From CAYPAV01 sp964408805 (lineage in GTDB: Bacteria; Pseudomonadota; Alphaproteobacteria; UBA8366), in the NCBI GenBank assembly GCA_964408805.1, contig CAYPAV010000008.1:1-64000 (forward strand): a stretch of 64,000 nucleotides of DNA, given 5' to 3'. Within the stretch, counting starts at the first letter, position 1. Every line of letters begins with the position of its first letter. The position numbers and the translations under genes are program-made. Positions 43,028-52,071 of the stretch are shown piece by piece. The notes under the pieces are model-generated. The model was not told the origin of the DNA. It did no database searches and saw nothing but the letters and a program-made list of their open reading frames with translations.

Positions 43028-43059
43028 AAATTGCAACGACACCAACTCGTCGCATCCTT

Positions 43060-43554
43060 TTGCAGGCGCTGATATTTCGGCGCGGGATCATACACCTATT
43101 ATTCGCGGGATTTCTCCTGACCGGAACCGCCGGCGCGGAAACGCTGTTCGACGGTCTCGCGGCGTATGACGCGGGGCGCTACCGCGCGGCGGCGCGGATC
43201 TGGCGGGCATTGGCAGAGGCGGGGGATGTCGATGCGCAGACGGCGCTCGCCGGACTGTACCGTTCGGGGGCGCCGGGCTTTCCGAATTCGGCATCGCGCG
43301 CGGCGGATTGGTATCGCAAGGCGGCGGTGCTTGGCGATGGCGTCGCGCAGATGAATTTGGGCGACATGCATGCCCGTGGCGACGGTGTTGCCCACGACCT
43401 GATCGAGGCTTGGTTCTGGCTCTCTCGCTCCGAAGGACAAGGGTTCGACTGGGCCGCCGAACGCCGTGTCGCGATCGAGCGCGATATGTCGTCGGACGAA
43501 TACCGCGCGGCGTCGCGGCGGTTGGCCGTCTGGCGCAAGAACCGGGGCCGTTGA
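43060..43554 (+). CDS. Exported Sel1-repeat protein
   Basis: Seen: after a hydrophobic signal-like segment (IIHLLFAGFLLTGTAGAE), two to three Sel1-type helix pairs: ARIWRALAEAGDVDAQTALAGLY, ASRAADWYRKAAVLGDGVAQMNLG and MHARGDGVAHDLIEAWFWLS (in parts). Known: Sel1 repeats mediate protein contacts in the periplasm. The start is uncertain; I chose TTG 43060 because upstream codons run through a REP-like repeat. About 164 residues. Its stop overlaps the MFS gene start in TGATG. Confidence 0.72.
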   Translation: MQALIFRRGIIHLLFAGFLLTGTAGAETLFDGLAAYDAGRYRAAARIWRALAEAGDVDAQTALAGLYRSGAPGFPNSASRAADWYRKAAVLGDGVAQMNLGDMHARGDGVAHDLIEAWFWLSRSEGQGFDWAAERRVAIERDMSSDEYRAASRRLAVWRKNRGR

Positions 43555-44705
43555 TGCCGCTCGCCGCCCGGCTTTCGTTCTCCTATGGGGCGTTTTTCTT
43601 TTACGGCGGCCTTTCCATGCCCTGGTGGCCGATTTGGCTGAGCAGTCGGGGCTTGGACGAAATCCAGATCGCCGATCTGATGGCCTTCGAGCGTTGGATC
43701 ATCGTTTTTGCGAGCCTCGTTCTGGCTCAGCTTTCGGATCGAACCGGGCATCGCCGGCGTTTCCTGGTGCTGTTCTCGTCGGGTCTTCTCGGCAGCTACG
43801 CGCTCTTCGGCGCGGTCGGCGACCTTTGGCAGTACTATGCCGTCACCTTCCTGGTCGCGATATGCCGCAGCCCCTGCATTCCGCTCGGCGACAGCATCAC
43901 GATGGCGCATGTCCGCCGGGACGAAGCCGATTACGGGCGGGTTCGTCTATGGGGTTCCGTCAGTTTTCTTATCGGCAGCTTCGCCGGCGGCGTCATCCTC
44001 GAAGGTCGCGCGGAGGATGCGATCCTGTGGACTATCGTCGCCTCGATCGCGATCGTGGTGGTTGGATTTTTTCTGCTGCCGGATACGCGCTCCGAAGGCA
44101 AATCGGTGCGAATATTCGACGGACTGCGCCTTGCCAACCAACCGGTCTTCATTCTGTTTATCGTCGTCATCGCCCTCATCATGACCAGCCATACGGCCGT
44201 TTACGCTTTTGGCAGCCTCTACTGGCGCGCCAACGGGATCAGCGAGAGCGTCATCGGATACCTTTGGGGGTGCGGCGTGGTGACCGAGATCGCGCTGTTC
44301 TGGAAGGGCGGCGTGCTGCTGCGGCGCTTCGGTCCGGTTTGGTTGATCTTTTTGGGTGCCGCGGCGGGGGTGCTGCGCTGGTGGATGACCGGGATCTCGA
44401 TGGAGATTTGGGTGCTGACGCTCGCCCAGGCGCTGCATGCCTTGACCTTCGGGGCGGCACATCTCGGCGGCATGACCTTCATCAGCCGCGTGGCGCCGCC
44501 GGAGCTTCAGGCAACGGGGCAGAGTCTCTATTCGGCGATCGCGATGGGGGCGGCCTACGCCATCGCCCTGCCGCAAACGGGCCGGCTCTACGCCGAAATC
44601 GGCGGCGAAGGCACATTCCTTGTGATGGCGGCGTTGTCGGCCGGCGGCGCGGTATTGGCACTGGTTCTGCAAAAATGCTGGGACGGGCAACGGCTCTCAG
44701 CCTGA
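43554..44705 (+). CDS. MFS transporter (phenylpropionate-permease-like)
   Basis: Seen: 383 residues with about twelve hydrophobic segments, an inter-helix loop LSDRTGHRRRF, and DYGRVRLWGSVSFLIGSFAGG after helix 4. The opening (FSYGAFFFYGGLSMPWWPIWL) and VRLWGSVSF are typical of the MFS_1-like/HcaT group that includes 3-phenylpropionate and nucleoside-type permeases. It is translationally coupled to the Sel1 gene and lies 120 bases upstream of the BadH/BadI-like pair. Import of a carboxylated ring compound is a reasonable guess only. Confidence 0.82.
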   Translation: MPLAARLSFSYGAFFFYGGLSMPWWPIWLSSRGLDEIQIADLMAFERWIIVFASLVLAQLSDRTGHRRRFLVLFSSGLLGSYALFGAVGDLWQYYAVTFLVAICRSPCIPLGDSITMAHVRRDEADYGRVRLWGSVSFLIGSFAGGVILEGRAEDAILWTIVASIAIVVVGFFLLPDTRSEGKSVRIFDGLRLANQPVFILFIVVIALIMTSHTAVYAFGSLYWRANGISESVIGYLWGCGVVTEIALFWKGGVLLRRFGPVWLIFLGAAAGVLRWWMTGISMEIWVLTLAQALHALTFGAAHLGGMTFISRVAPPELQATGQSLYSAIAMGAAYAIALPQTGRLYAEIGGEGTFLVMAALSAGGAVLALVLQKCWDGQRLSA

Positions 44706-44825
44706 TGCGTCAAGATGTCCCGGCAATATGCTGTGCTTGGACCGCAAGACATCTAAATCTATGACCGAAACCGGACAACCGGGCTTCGACCTTTGGCGTC
44801 GAGCCCCCTCAAAGGAGATGAAATC

Positions 44826-45596
44826 ATGCGCGGATTGAAAGGTAAGGCCGCCATCGTCACGGGCGGTGCGAGCGGCATCGGCCGGGCGATCAGCGAACGC
44901 CTGGCGGAAGAAGGCTGTACCGTCGGCATATTCGATATCAACGGCGATGGGGCCGAGGCGGCGGCGAGCGAAATCGGTAAGTCCGGCGGACAGGTTTCAG
45001 GGTATGCCTGCGACATTACGGATTACGCGGCGGTCGAGGCCGCGGTCGCCGCCTTCGAGGAAAAGGCCGGCGCCGGCACCAGTATCCTGATCAACAATGC
45101 GGGCTGGGATCAGCTCTATAACTTCCTCGATTCGGATGTGGAGTTCTGGGACAAGGTCATCAAGATCAACCTCTACGGTCCCTTGAACATGCATCACGTG
45201 GTCATGAAGGGCATGGTCGAACGGGGCGGTGGGTCGGTCGTCAATATCTCCTCCGATGCGGGCCGGGTCGGGTCTTCCGGCGAATCCGTCTATTCCGCCT
45301 GCAAGGGCGGCTTAATCGCCTTCGGCAAGACCCTGGCGCGCGAATACACGCGCAATAATGTCCGCATCAACACCGTCTGCCCTGGGCCGACCGATACGCC
45401 CCTGTTCGCAAGCGTTTCCGTCGACGAGGAAGTGGGCGAGAAGATCCGCCACGGCCTGCAGCGCGCCATTCCGATGCGCCGTCTCGGCCAGCCCGAGGAT
45501 TATGCCGGCATGGTTGCCTTCCTTGCGAGCGACGACGCGGGATATATCACCGGCCAGACGATCAGTGTGTCCGGCGGCCTCACTATGCACGGCTAG
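44826..45596 (+). CDS. badH: SDR dehydrogenase, BadH-like
   Basis: Short-chain dehydrogenase of 256 residues. Seen: cofactor loop TGGASGIG (residues 13-20), NNAG, the catalytic Ser in NISSDAG, YSACK with Tyr and Lys, and the C-terminal GQTISVSGGLTMHG. Known: BadH oxidises 2-hydroxycyclohexanecarboxyl-CoA to the 2-keto form in Rhodopseudomonas palustris. The specific name rests on similarity of the MRGLKGKAAIVTG start and on the adjacent BadI-like gene 10 bases downstream. A strong AAAGGAG site precedes ATG 44826. Confidence 0.8.
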   Translation: MRGLKGKAAIVTGGASGIGRAISERLAEEGCTVGIFDINGDGAEAAASEIGKSGGQVSGYACDITDYAAVEAAVAAFEEKAGAGTSILINNAGWDQLYNFLDSDVEFWDKVIKINLYGPLNMHHVVMKGMVERGGGSVVNISSDAGRVGSSGESVYSACKGGLIAFGKTLAREYTRNNVRINTVCPGPTDTPLFASVSVDEEVGEKIRHGLQRAIPMRRLGQPEDYAGMVAFLASDDAGYITGQTISVSGGLTMHG

Positions 45597-45606
45597 GAGG
45601 GCTGCG

Positions 45607-46392
45607 ATGAAATACGAAGACATTATCTACGAAGAGCGGGACCACACCGCCTACATCACCTTCAACCGGCCGGAACGGATGAATGCGTTCCGCATGGAGA
45701 CCTATTTCGAGGTCCTTGATGCGATACAGCGGGCTGGTTGGGAGCGCGAGATCGGGTCCATCGTCCTGACCGGCGCGGGCGACCGGGCCTTCGGGACCGG
45801 CGGCGATCAAGTCGGCAACAAGAAGTCCGAGCGCGATCGCCGCGGCATCATCGGGGTGCCGGTCGAGGAGCTTCACGCGGTCCTCCGCGAAGTGCCGAAA
45901 CCCGTGATCGCCAAGGTGCGCGGCTATGCCATCGGCGGCGGGAACGTCATGTGCACGCTCTGCGATCTCACCATTGCTTCGGAGAACGCGATCTTCGGGC
46001 AGGTCGGCCCCAAGGTGGGGTCCGTCGATCCCGGATTCGGTACCGCCTATCTGGCGCATGTGGTGGGCGAGAAGAAGGCGCGCGAGATGTGGTATCTCTG
46101 CCGCCGCTATTCGGCCGAGGAAGCGCTTGCGATGGGGCTCGTCAACGCCGTCTATCCCGACGACGAGTTGGACGAGAAGGTCGACGAGTGGTGCGCCGAG
46201 ATCAACACCAAGAGTCCGACCGCGATCGCCATCGCCAAACGCAGCTTCAACGCGGATACGGAAAACATTCGCGGCATCGGCATGCTCGGATTCCAGGCCC
46301 TGAAACAGTATTACGCGACGGACGAGTCGAAGGAGGGCGGCAACGCTTTCCGGGAGAAACGGACGCCGGAATTCCGGAAATACCTTCCATAA
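45607..46392 (+). CDS. badI: 2-ketocyclohexanecarboxyl-CoA hydrolase-like (BadI)
   Basis: Crotonase-fold ring-cleaving hydrolase related to MenB. Seen: NRPERMNAFR, GAGDRAFGTGGDQ, PKPVIAKVRGYAIGGGNVMCTLCDLTIAS (in parts), FGQVGPKVGSVDPGFGTAYLA, KKAREMWYLCRRYSAEEA and a C-terminal KRTPEFRKYLP. These follow BadI of Rhodopseudomonas palustris closely as I recall it, including length (261 against 260). Known: BadI opens the ring to pimelyl-CoA. AGGAGGG precedes the ATG. Other bad genes are not in the window, so the remaining steps must be elsewhere. Confidence 0.85.
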   Translation: MKYEDIIYEERDHTAYITFNRPERMNAFRMETYFEVLDAIQRAGWEREIGSIVLTGAGDRAFGTGGDQVGNKKSERDRRGIIGVPVEELHAVLREVPKPVIAKVRGYAIGGGNVMCTLCDLTIASENAIFGQVGPKVGSVDPGFGTAYLAHVVGEKKAREMWYLCRRYSAEEALAMGLVNAVYPDDELDEKVDEWCAEINTKSPTAIAIAKRSFNADTENIRGIGMLGFQALKQYYATDESKEGGNAFREKRTPEFRKYLP

Positions 46393-46398
46393 CCGGGA

Positions 46399-47253
46399 TT
46401 AGACCCGCCTGACGCGCGGCGCATCGTCGCCCGTCGCGGCGGCGATCGGGTCGAGAAGCCGTTCGAGCGGCTGGCAGGTGACCGCCATATCGGTCGCGTT
46501 CGCATGCACGAAGTTCTCGGAATCGAGCCAGATGCCGCAATGGCCCCGCCAATAGACGAGATCGCCGTGGCGGAGGTCGTCGAGGTTCCACTTGTTGAGC
46601 ACATCACGGTCGAGGGCGGTTTCCTGCAGGTCGCTGTCGCGCGGAACATCAAATCCACAACGCATGAGGGAGAGCTGGACGAGGGCTGAGCAATCGAGAC
46701 CAAGGCTGGTTCGCCCGCCCCAAAGATATGGCGTTCCAAGAAAGCTCAGCGCCACCTCCGCGTGATCGACTTGATAGACCCCGCAAGGAACCAGGTGCGC
46801 GCGGTAAATCCAGCCGCCTTGGTCGAGCTCCGTGAAGCCGTCCTCGTCTTCTCTGCTCGTTGTCACCAGGGAATTCATGCTGAGTAGATGCTGCGTCGGA
46901 GATTTCAGGTCCGGCCTTTCATAAACGAAGGTCCTCAGTGCATTCACCTGATAATTCGACTGCAACACCTCATACGAAAACGTATCGGCCGCCAAATAAC
47001 CGACATAGCCGTCGATCCCACTCCGCACCCACGCCCAGCCGTCTTTTTCCTCGTAGACGGTGACCGGTTCGCCGTAGAGCAGTTCGGTATCGATCGCGGC
47101 TTCGATATCGGGGACCGGACGAAGCGCAGTACTCGGCACGGCGATCTGCCCCGGATGACCCTCGACATAGGCCGCGGCCTCGATCTCACCCTTCAGCGAG
47201 ACGGCGGCAAGGTCGGGTCGATAGGCGTGCAGACGGGGATCGGGTAACGACAT
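46399..47253 (-). CDS. NlpC/P60 cysteine peptidase with SH3 domains
   Basis: Seen: 284 residues. Bacterial-SH3-like region from about 28 to 155 (LYGEPVTVYEEKDGWAWVR, YVGYLAAD, then a second half), then an NlpC/P60 domain with Cys188 in GLDCSALVQ, His238 in RGHCGIWLD and His250 in NFVHAN. Known: such enzymes cut the D-Glu-diaminopimelate bond in peptidoglycan fragments. No signal peptide is visible, suggesting cytosolic muropeptide recycling (YkfC-like). It converges on the BadI-like gene. Confidence 0.88.
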   Translation of the reverse strand: MSLPDPRLHAYRPDLAAVSLKGEIEAAAYVEGHPGQIAVPSTALRPVPDIEAAIDTELLYGEPVTVYEEKDGWAWVRSGIDGYVGYLAADTFSYEVLQSNYQVNALRTFVYERPDLKSPTQHLLSMNSLVTTSREDEDGFTELDQGGWIYRAHLVPCGVYQVDHAEVALSFLGTPYLWGGRTSLGLDCSALVQLSLMRCGFDVPRDSDLQETALDRDVLNKWNLDDLRHGDLVYWRGHCGIWLDSENFVHANATDMAVTCQPLERLLDPIAAATGDDAPRVRRV

Positions 47254-47344
47254 GCAGGGTCCTTCGGTGGTTGGCGGCGTGATCCATGCCGGTTGGAAGC
47301 CGCTCTGTCCAGGTTATGAGTCCCTTCGTCCCGTCGATCAAAAC

Positions 47345-48079
47345 TCAATACATATGCTGGCCGCCATTGATGGAGAGCGTCGACCCGGTGACGAAATCGG
47401 CGGCATCGGCGGTCAGGAACAGGACGCCGCGGGCGATGTCCTCGGCCCGACCTAAACGGCCGGCCGGTATTCCGGCGATGATTTTCTCCAAGACGTCGGG
47501 CGGCACGGCGCGCACCATTTCGGTGTCCACATAGCCGGGGGCGATGGCGTTGACGGTGATTCCCTTCGAAGCACCTTCCTGCGCCAGCGCCTTGGTGAAG
47601 CCGTGAATGCCCGATTTCGCGGCGGCGTAATTGACCTGCCCGTACTGTCCGGCCTGGCCATTGATCGATCCGATATTGACGATGCGTCCGAAGCCGCGTT
47701 CGCGCATGCCGTCGATCACTGCGCGCGACACATTGAAGCAGCCGCCGAGATTGGTATCGATGACCGCCTGCCAAAGTTCATGGCCCATGCGGTGCATGGT
47801 GCCGTCGCGGGTGATGCCGGCATTGTTGACGAGAATTTCGATCGGCCCGAACTCCGCCTCGATCTCCTTTGCCGCCGCCGCCGTGGCCTCGAAATCCGAG
47901 ACGTCGAATTTCCGGGTCGGAATATTGATGCGTTCCCTGAAATCCGCCGCCGCGTGCTCGTTCGCGGCATAATTCGCAACGACGACGCGTCCCGCGTTCT
48001 TGAGGCCGATGCTGACCGCCTCCCCGATACCGCGGGTACCGCCGGTCACCAACGCCACCCGACCCTGACTTTCCGACAT
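47345..48079 (-). CDS. phaB: Acetoacetyl-CoA reductase
   Basis: NADPH-dependent reductase that makes 3-hydroxybutyryl-CoA for polyhydroxybutyrate. Seen: 244 residues; TGGTRGIG, NNAGITRDGTMHRM, the catalytic Ser in NIGSINGQAGQ, and YAAAKSG with Tyr and Lys. The C-terminal SINGGQHMY is diagnostic of PhaB over FabG. phaA and phaC are not adjacent. It lies 91 bases downstream of nothing on its own strand except the unknown exported protein (152 bases upstream). Confidence 0.92.
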   Translation of the reverse strand: MSESQGRVALVTGGTRGIGEAVSIGLKNAGRVVVANYAANEHAAADFRERINIPTRKFDVSDFEATAAAAKEIEAEFGPIEILVNNAGITRDGTMHRMGHELWQAVIDTNLGGCFNVSRAVIDGMRERGFGRIVNIGSINGQAGQYGQVNYAAAKSGIHGFTKALAQEGASKGITVNAIAPGYVDTEMVRAVPPDVLEKIIAGIPAGRLGRAEDIARGVLFLTADAADFVTGSTLSINGGQHMY

Positions 48080-48231
48080 GAGCTATCTCCCTATTAGGAA
48101 TGTGGCATACGCGGTGAGGCCGCGCCGATCCATCATGCGTGATCCTACAATAGAAGAGGGTGTGCATTCCGGTCGATCGGAAAGCGTCGTCAGCCGGAAG
48201 AGAAGACGGCTCGGTTACTCGAGATATCGAT

Positions 48232-49134
48232 CTACCCGCGCTTACAGCGGCGCTTTTGCGACGTGACCCGGTTCAAGCCGAAGCCGAGTGTGACCTGGGG
48301 TATAAGCAGTTCGCGATAGAGCTGGCGCATGTTTTTCCGCATCTTCTCGGGCTTGATCCGGGAGAGATAGGCGATTCGGTGCAGGCAGCGCGATGTCTCG
48401 ACCAGGGTGTGGTCGATGTAGCCGGTAAACTTCACGAGATAGGCCCGGATCTTCTTCAATTCGCCGCGCTCGAAACCATCGAAGACCAAAGTGTATTCGC
48501 GTTTGCGGCCAAGCGGGGAGGGTGCGCGGCCAAAATGATCGGGTGCGGCGGCGGCGAGCGCCTGCCCCAGCTTGTCCGCCGTAAGTTCAATGTTGCTGGC
48601 CAGTGCCGCGGCGACGCATTCGCGGTCGCAATCCGCGGGAACGACGCTTTCGGACCTTGCGGTCCTTTCCGATTCATGGATGACTCGACCGGCCGGGAAG
48701 TCATAGATGCGCGCGCGGATCGTCAGACGGCGCGTCGTGCCCCTGCCACGATGATCGATCGATTCATGAACCTTAACGGCGACGAGAAGGTTGGGCCTTT
48801 TGTGGGTATCGCGGGCCGCCCCGATCCAATCGCGCACCGACATCCGAGTACCGTGCGGTATTCGCCGTCGGTGCTGGAACCATTCGCCTAGGGTGACGTC
48901 GTGGCCACGCGCGCTAAAGGCGGCACCGATGCGGGGGATAACCCGGCGGACGACCGGATCGTCGTGGCGAAGCGCGCTCTGGTCGACGTCGATTGGAACG
49001 ACGACGGTCCGCGGCCGATCGGCGGCGAGGGCACCCGACAATGTCGAAATGGCGATTGCCATGACGCCGATCGCAACAGCGAATCCTTGTATCGCCATGA
49101 TCCGGCCGGCCGAGATGGCTCCTTGAGATGACAT
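48232..49134 (-). CDS. Unknown exported protein
   Basis: I do not recognise the family. Seen: signal peptide (MAIQGFAVAIGVMAIAIS, cleavage near ALA|AD), then 260 residues with RTVVVPIDVDQSALRHDDPVVRR (in parts), an RARIYDFPAGRVIHESE strand pair, a Cys pair in DCDREC, and a basic C-terminus ending KRRCKRG. The first part faintly recalls periplasmic proteins that measure or assemble surface polymers, but this is too weak to name. AAAGGG lies before ATG 49134; an internal ATG at 49098 is also possible. It is divergent from the ThDP enzyme gene. Confidence 0.65.
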   Translation of the reverse strand: MSSQGAISAGRIMAIQGFAVAIGVMAIAISTLSGALAADRPRTVVVPIDVDQSALRHDDPVVRRVIPRIGAAFSARGHDVTLGEWFQHRRRIPHGTRMSVRDWIGAARDTHKRPNLLVAVKVHESIDHRGRGTTRRLTIRARIYDFPAGRVIHESERTARSESVVPADCDRECVAAALASNIELTADKLGQALAAAAPDHFGRAPSPLGRKREYTLVFDGFERGELKKIRAYLVKFTGYIDHTLVETSRCLHRIAYLSRIKPEKMRKNMRQLYRELLIPQVTLGFGLNRVTSQKRRCKRG

Positions 49135-49200
49135 TGTTGCGGACCCTTTCGCCCGTTATATCTCCCTTATCCTAATGCAAAGTCGAGGAGGAAAACTCGC

Positions 49201-50877
49201 ATGTCAGGGGAAAACGGGTTGCGGAGCGGTGGACAGGTATTGGTCGATCAACTGCGGATACATGATGTCGATACCATCTTTTGCGTGCCTGGAGAGAGCT
49301 ATCTTACCGTCATCGACGCCTTGCATGACGCACAAAACGAGATCAAGACCGTCGCCTGCCGCCAGGAAGGCGGCGCCACCAACATGGCGGAAGCCTACGG
49401 CAAGTTGACCGGCCGGCCCGCGGTGGCCATGGTGACCCGGGGCCCCGGTGCCTGCAATGGCTCCATTGGCGTTCACACGGCGATGCAGGATTCGACGCCC
49501 ATGGTCGTCTTTATCGGCCAAGTCGCGCGCGATCAGGAATATCGCGAGGCCTTCCAGGAGGTCGACTATCATCAATTCTATGGCGCCATCTGCAAGTCGG
49601 TGGTCCAAATCGACCGGGCCGAACGGGTGCCCGAGCTGGTCAGCCAAGCCTTCCATTTAGCAACTTCCGGACGTCCCGGACCGGTCGCCGTTTCCATCCC
49701 CGAGGACATGCAGCGCGACATGGTCAACGTCGAGGACGCGAGGCCCTTTCAAGTCGTAAGGCCCGAGGTGGGCGAAGCACCGATGGCCGCCCTTCGCGAC
49801 GCGCTGGCGGCGGCGGCACGGCCGCTGCTCGTTCTTGGCGGGGCGGGGTGGAGCGGCAAGGCCTGCACCGATATTCTTTCCTTCGCGGAAGGCAGCGAGA
49901 TTCCCGTCGCGGCTTCCTTCCGTTGCCAGGACCTGTTCGACAACATGCATCCCTGCTACGCGGGCGAATTGGGGACCAGCGTTAGCCCAAAGCTGGCCAA
50001 ACGTGTCGAGGAAAGCGATCTCCTGATCGTCGTCGGCTCGCGGCTCGGCGAGCAGACGACGAAGGGGTACACCATGGTCGGGCTCCCCGTACCTCGGCAG
50101 AAGCTCGTTCACGTCTTTATGGACCCGGGCGAGTTGGGTCGGGTCTACGAACCGAACCTTGCGATCTGTGCCTCGATGGAGAGCTTCGCCGCCGCCGCGG
50201 CCGCATTGGAGCCGGTCGAGGGTCGGAATTGGTCTGATTGGACCCGTGCCGCCAACCAGGACTATCTCGACAACCTGGAGCCGTCGCTCGACCTGTCCGG
50301 CGGGCTCGACATGCATGTGGTCATGGACGTTCTGAACGACCGCCTGCCGGACGATGCAATCGTCACCAACGATGCGGGAAATTTCTCCGGTTGGGCGCAG
50401 CGGTTCTATCGGTTCCGGAAATTTCGCACGCAACTCGGTCCGACCAGCGGCGCCATGGGATATGGAATTCCCGCCGCGATCTCGGCGCGGCTGGTTCATC
50501 CCGACAGGCCCGTCGTCTGTTTCGTCGGTGACGGCGGCGCCATGATGTCCGGCCAAGAAGTCGCGACCGCGATGCAGTACGGTTCGGACCCGGTGATCCT
50601 GGTGATCAACAACAATTCCTTCGGGACCATTCGGATGCATCAGGAGCGCGATTATCCGGACCGCCCCCACGCGACCGACCTCAGCAACCCGGACTATGCA
50701 AAATGGGCCGAGAGTTTCGGCGCCTTTGGGGCGGTGGTCGAGCGGACCGAGGATTTCGCGCCAGCCTTCGAACAGGCCTTGAACGCGGGCCGAATCGCGG
50801 TTCTGGAACTCCGACTCGATCTCGAGGTGGTGACCATGCGGGCGACCTTGAGTCAGATCCGAGGCACCGGCGTTTAA
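49201..50877 (+). CDS. Thiamine-diphosphate enzyme, acetolactate-synthase-like
   Basis: Seen: 558 residues in the three-domain ThDP fold: catalytic Glu56 in CRQEGGATNMAEAYGK, central domain around LLVLGGAGW, and the ThDP motif GDGGAMMSGQE from about residue 443 ending in NNN. Known relatives include acetolactate synthase, benzaldehyde lyase and oxalyl-CoA decarboxylase. The absence of a small regulatory subunit gene, and the neighbouring alcohol dehydrogenase and transporters, suggest a catabolic carboligase or decarboxylase. The substrate cannot be fixed from sequence. Twenty bases separate it from the next gene. Confidence 0.85.
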   Translation: MSGENGLRSGGQVLVDQLRIHDVDTIFCVPGESYLTVIDALHDAQNEIKTVACRQEGGATNMAEAYGKLTGRPAVAMVTRGPGACNGSIGVHTAMQDSTPMVVFIGQVARDQEYREAFQEVDYHQFYGAICKSVVQIDRAERVPELVSQAFHLATSGRPGPVAVSIPEDMQRDMVNVEDARPFQVVRPEVGEAPMAALRDALAAAARPLLVLGGAGWSGKACTDILSFAEGSEIPVAASFRCQDLFDNMHPCYAGELGTSVSPKLAKRVEESDLLIVVGSRLGEQTTKGYTMVGLPVPRQKLVHVFMDPGELGRVYEPNLAICASMESFAAAAAALEPVEGRNWSDWTRAANQDYLDNLEPSLDLSGGLDMHVVMDVLNDRLPDDAIVTNDAGNFSGWAQRFYRFRKFRTQLGPTSGAMGYGIPAAISARLVHPDRPVVCFVGDGGAMMSGQEVATAMQYGSDPVILVINNNSFGTIRMHQERDYPDRPHATDLSNPDYAKWAESFGAFGAVVERTEDFAPAFEQALNAGRIAVLELRLDLEVVTMRATLSQIRGTGV

Positions 50878-50897
50878 ACGCCTGAAAGGGAAATCTC

Positions 50898-52031
50898 ATG
50901 CCAACGATCACCTATCTCACCACGATTCAATTCGACTTCGGCGCCATTAAACTTCTCGGCGACGAGGCGGCGGCGGTCGGAATCGAGCGACCGCTCGTCG
51001 TGACCGACAAGGGGATCGTCGCCTGTGGCATTCTGGACCGTGTGCTGGCGCATTTGCCGGGCGGAATGACCGTCGAGATATTCGACGAGACGCCGGAAAA
51101 TCCGACCGAGGCTGCCGTCCTTGCCGCGCGCGATTGTTATATCGAGAGCGATTGCGACGGGTTAATCGCGGTCGGCGGCGGCTCGTCGATGGATCTCGCA
51201 AAGGGGGCCGCCATCATGGCGACCCATGCGCCGCCCTTGACGCAATATGCCGCGATCTACGGCGGTGCCGCGAAGATTTCCGATAAAGTTGCCCCCGTGA
51301 TCGCGGTGCCGACGACGGCCGGTACCGGCAGCGAGGTCGGCCGGGGCGCCATCCTGACGCTTGAGAACGGACGAAAACTCGGCTTCGCCAGTCCCAACAA
51401 TATTCCAAGGCGGGCGATCTGCGATCCCGAGCTCACGATCGGATTGCCGGCCTTGTTGACCGCAGCCACGGGCATGGACGCGGTGGCGCATTGCGTGGAG
51501 ACCTTTATTTCACCGGTGGTCAATCCGCCGGCGGAAGGCATCGCGCTCGAGGGGCTGCGGCGCGCGATGGGACATATCGAACGGGCCGTCGAGAATGGCG
51601 AGGATCGAGTGGCGCGCTGGGAAATGATGATGGCGGCGATGATGGGAGCGATGGCGTTTCAGAAGGGGCTGGGCGCCGTCCATGCGATCTCCCATCCGTT
51701 GGGCGGTTTGCGGGAACCGCGGCTTCATCACGGCACCCTGAACGCGGTCGTGATGCCGGCGGTGTTGCGCTTCAACAAGGACCATGTCGGCGATAAATAT
51801 TTGCGGCTGTGCGCCGCAATGGGGCTGGCGGAAGGAACCGACCTGGCGGCGTTCATCGAAAATTTCAATGCCAAGCTGGGCCTGCCCGCCAATCTCAGGG
51901 AAATGGGTGTCCCGGAGTCCATTCTGGATGAAATGGCGGGTGCCGCCGAGGAAGATCACTGCAACGCGACCAATCCGCGCCCGGCCGACAAGGCCGACTA
52001 TCGCCGCTTGCTCGAAGAAGCGATGGGCTAG
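50898..52031 (+). CDS. Iron-containing alcohol dehydrogenase
   Basis: Group III NAD-dependent dehydrogenase. Seen: GGGSSMDLAKGAAI nucleotide loop, VPTTAGTGSEV, and metal ligands in ICDPELTIGLP, GMDAVAHCVE, HAISHPLGG and LHHGTLNAVVMP (Asp and three His). Length 377 is usual. It probably acts on the aldehyde or alcohol handled by the ThDP enzyme encoded just upstream. The fold is certain; the substrate is unknown. Confidence 0.92.
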   Translation: MPTITYLTTIQFDFGAIKLLGDEAAAVGIERPLVVTDKGIVACGILDRVLAHLPGGMTVEIFDETPENPTEAAVLAARDCYIESDCDGLIAVGGGSSMDLAKGAAIMATHAPPLTQYAAIYGGAAKISDKVAPVIAVPTTAGTGSEVGRGAILTLENGRKLGFASPNNIPRRAICDPELTIGLPALLTAATGMDAVAHCVETFISPVVNPPAEGIALEGLRRAMGHIERAVENGEDRVARWEMMMAAMMGAMAFQKGLGAVHAISHPLGGLREPRLHHGTLNAVVMPAVLRFNKDHVGDKYLRLCAAMGLAEGTDLAAFIENFNAKLGLPANLREMGVPESILDEMAGAAEEDHCNATNPRPADKADYRRLLEEAMG

Positions 52032-52071
52032 CGTGAGGATATTCCATCTTTCGCGGGACTAGTATTCGATC

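Noticed and set aside
42907..43059. N-terminal extension of the Sel1 gene
   Set aside because: It would translate a REP-like inverted repeat; the signal-like segment begins after it.
48160..48891. Plus-strand 243-codon open frame
   Set aside because: It overlaps the minus-strand exported protein that has a signal peptide and ribosome site; the plus reading has neither nor any known motif.
49175..49201. Upstream start for the ThDP enzyme
   Set aside because: It is in another frame; GAGGAGG lies just before ATG 49201, which fits the family start.
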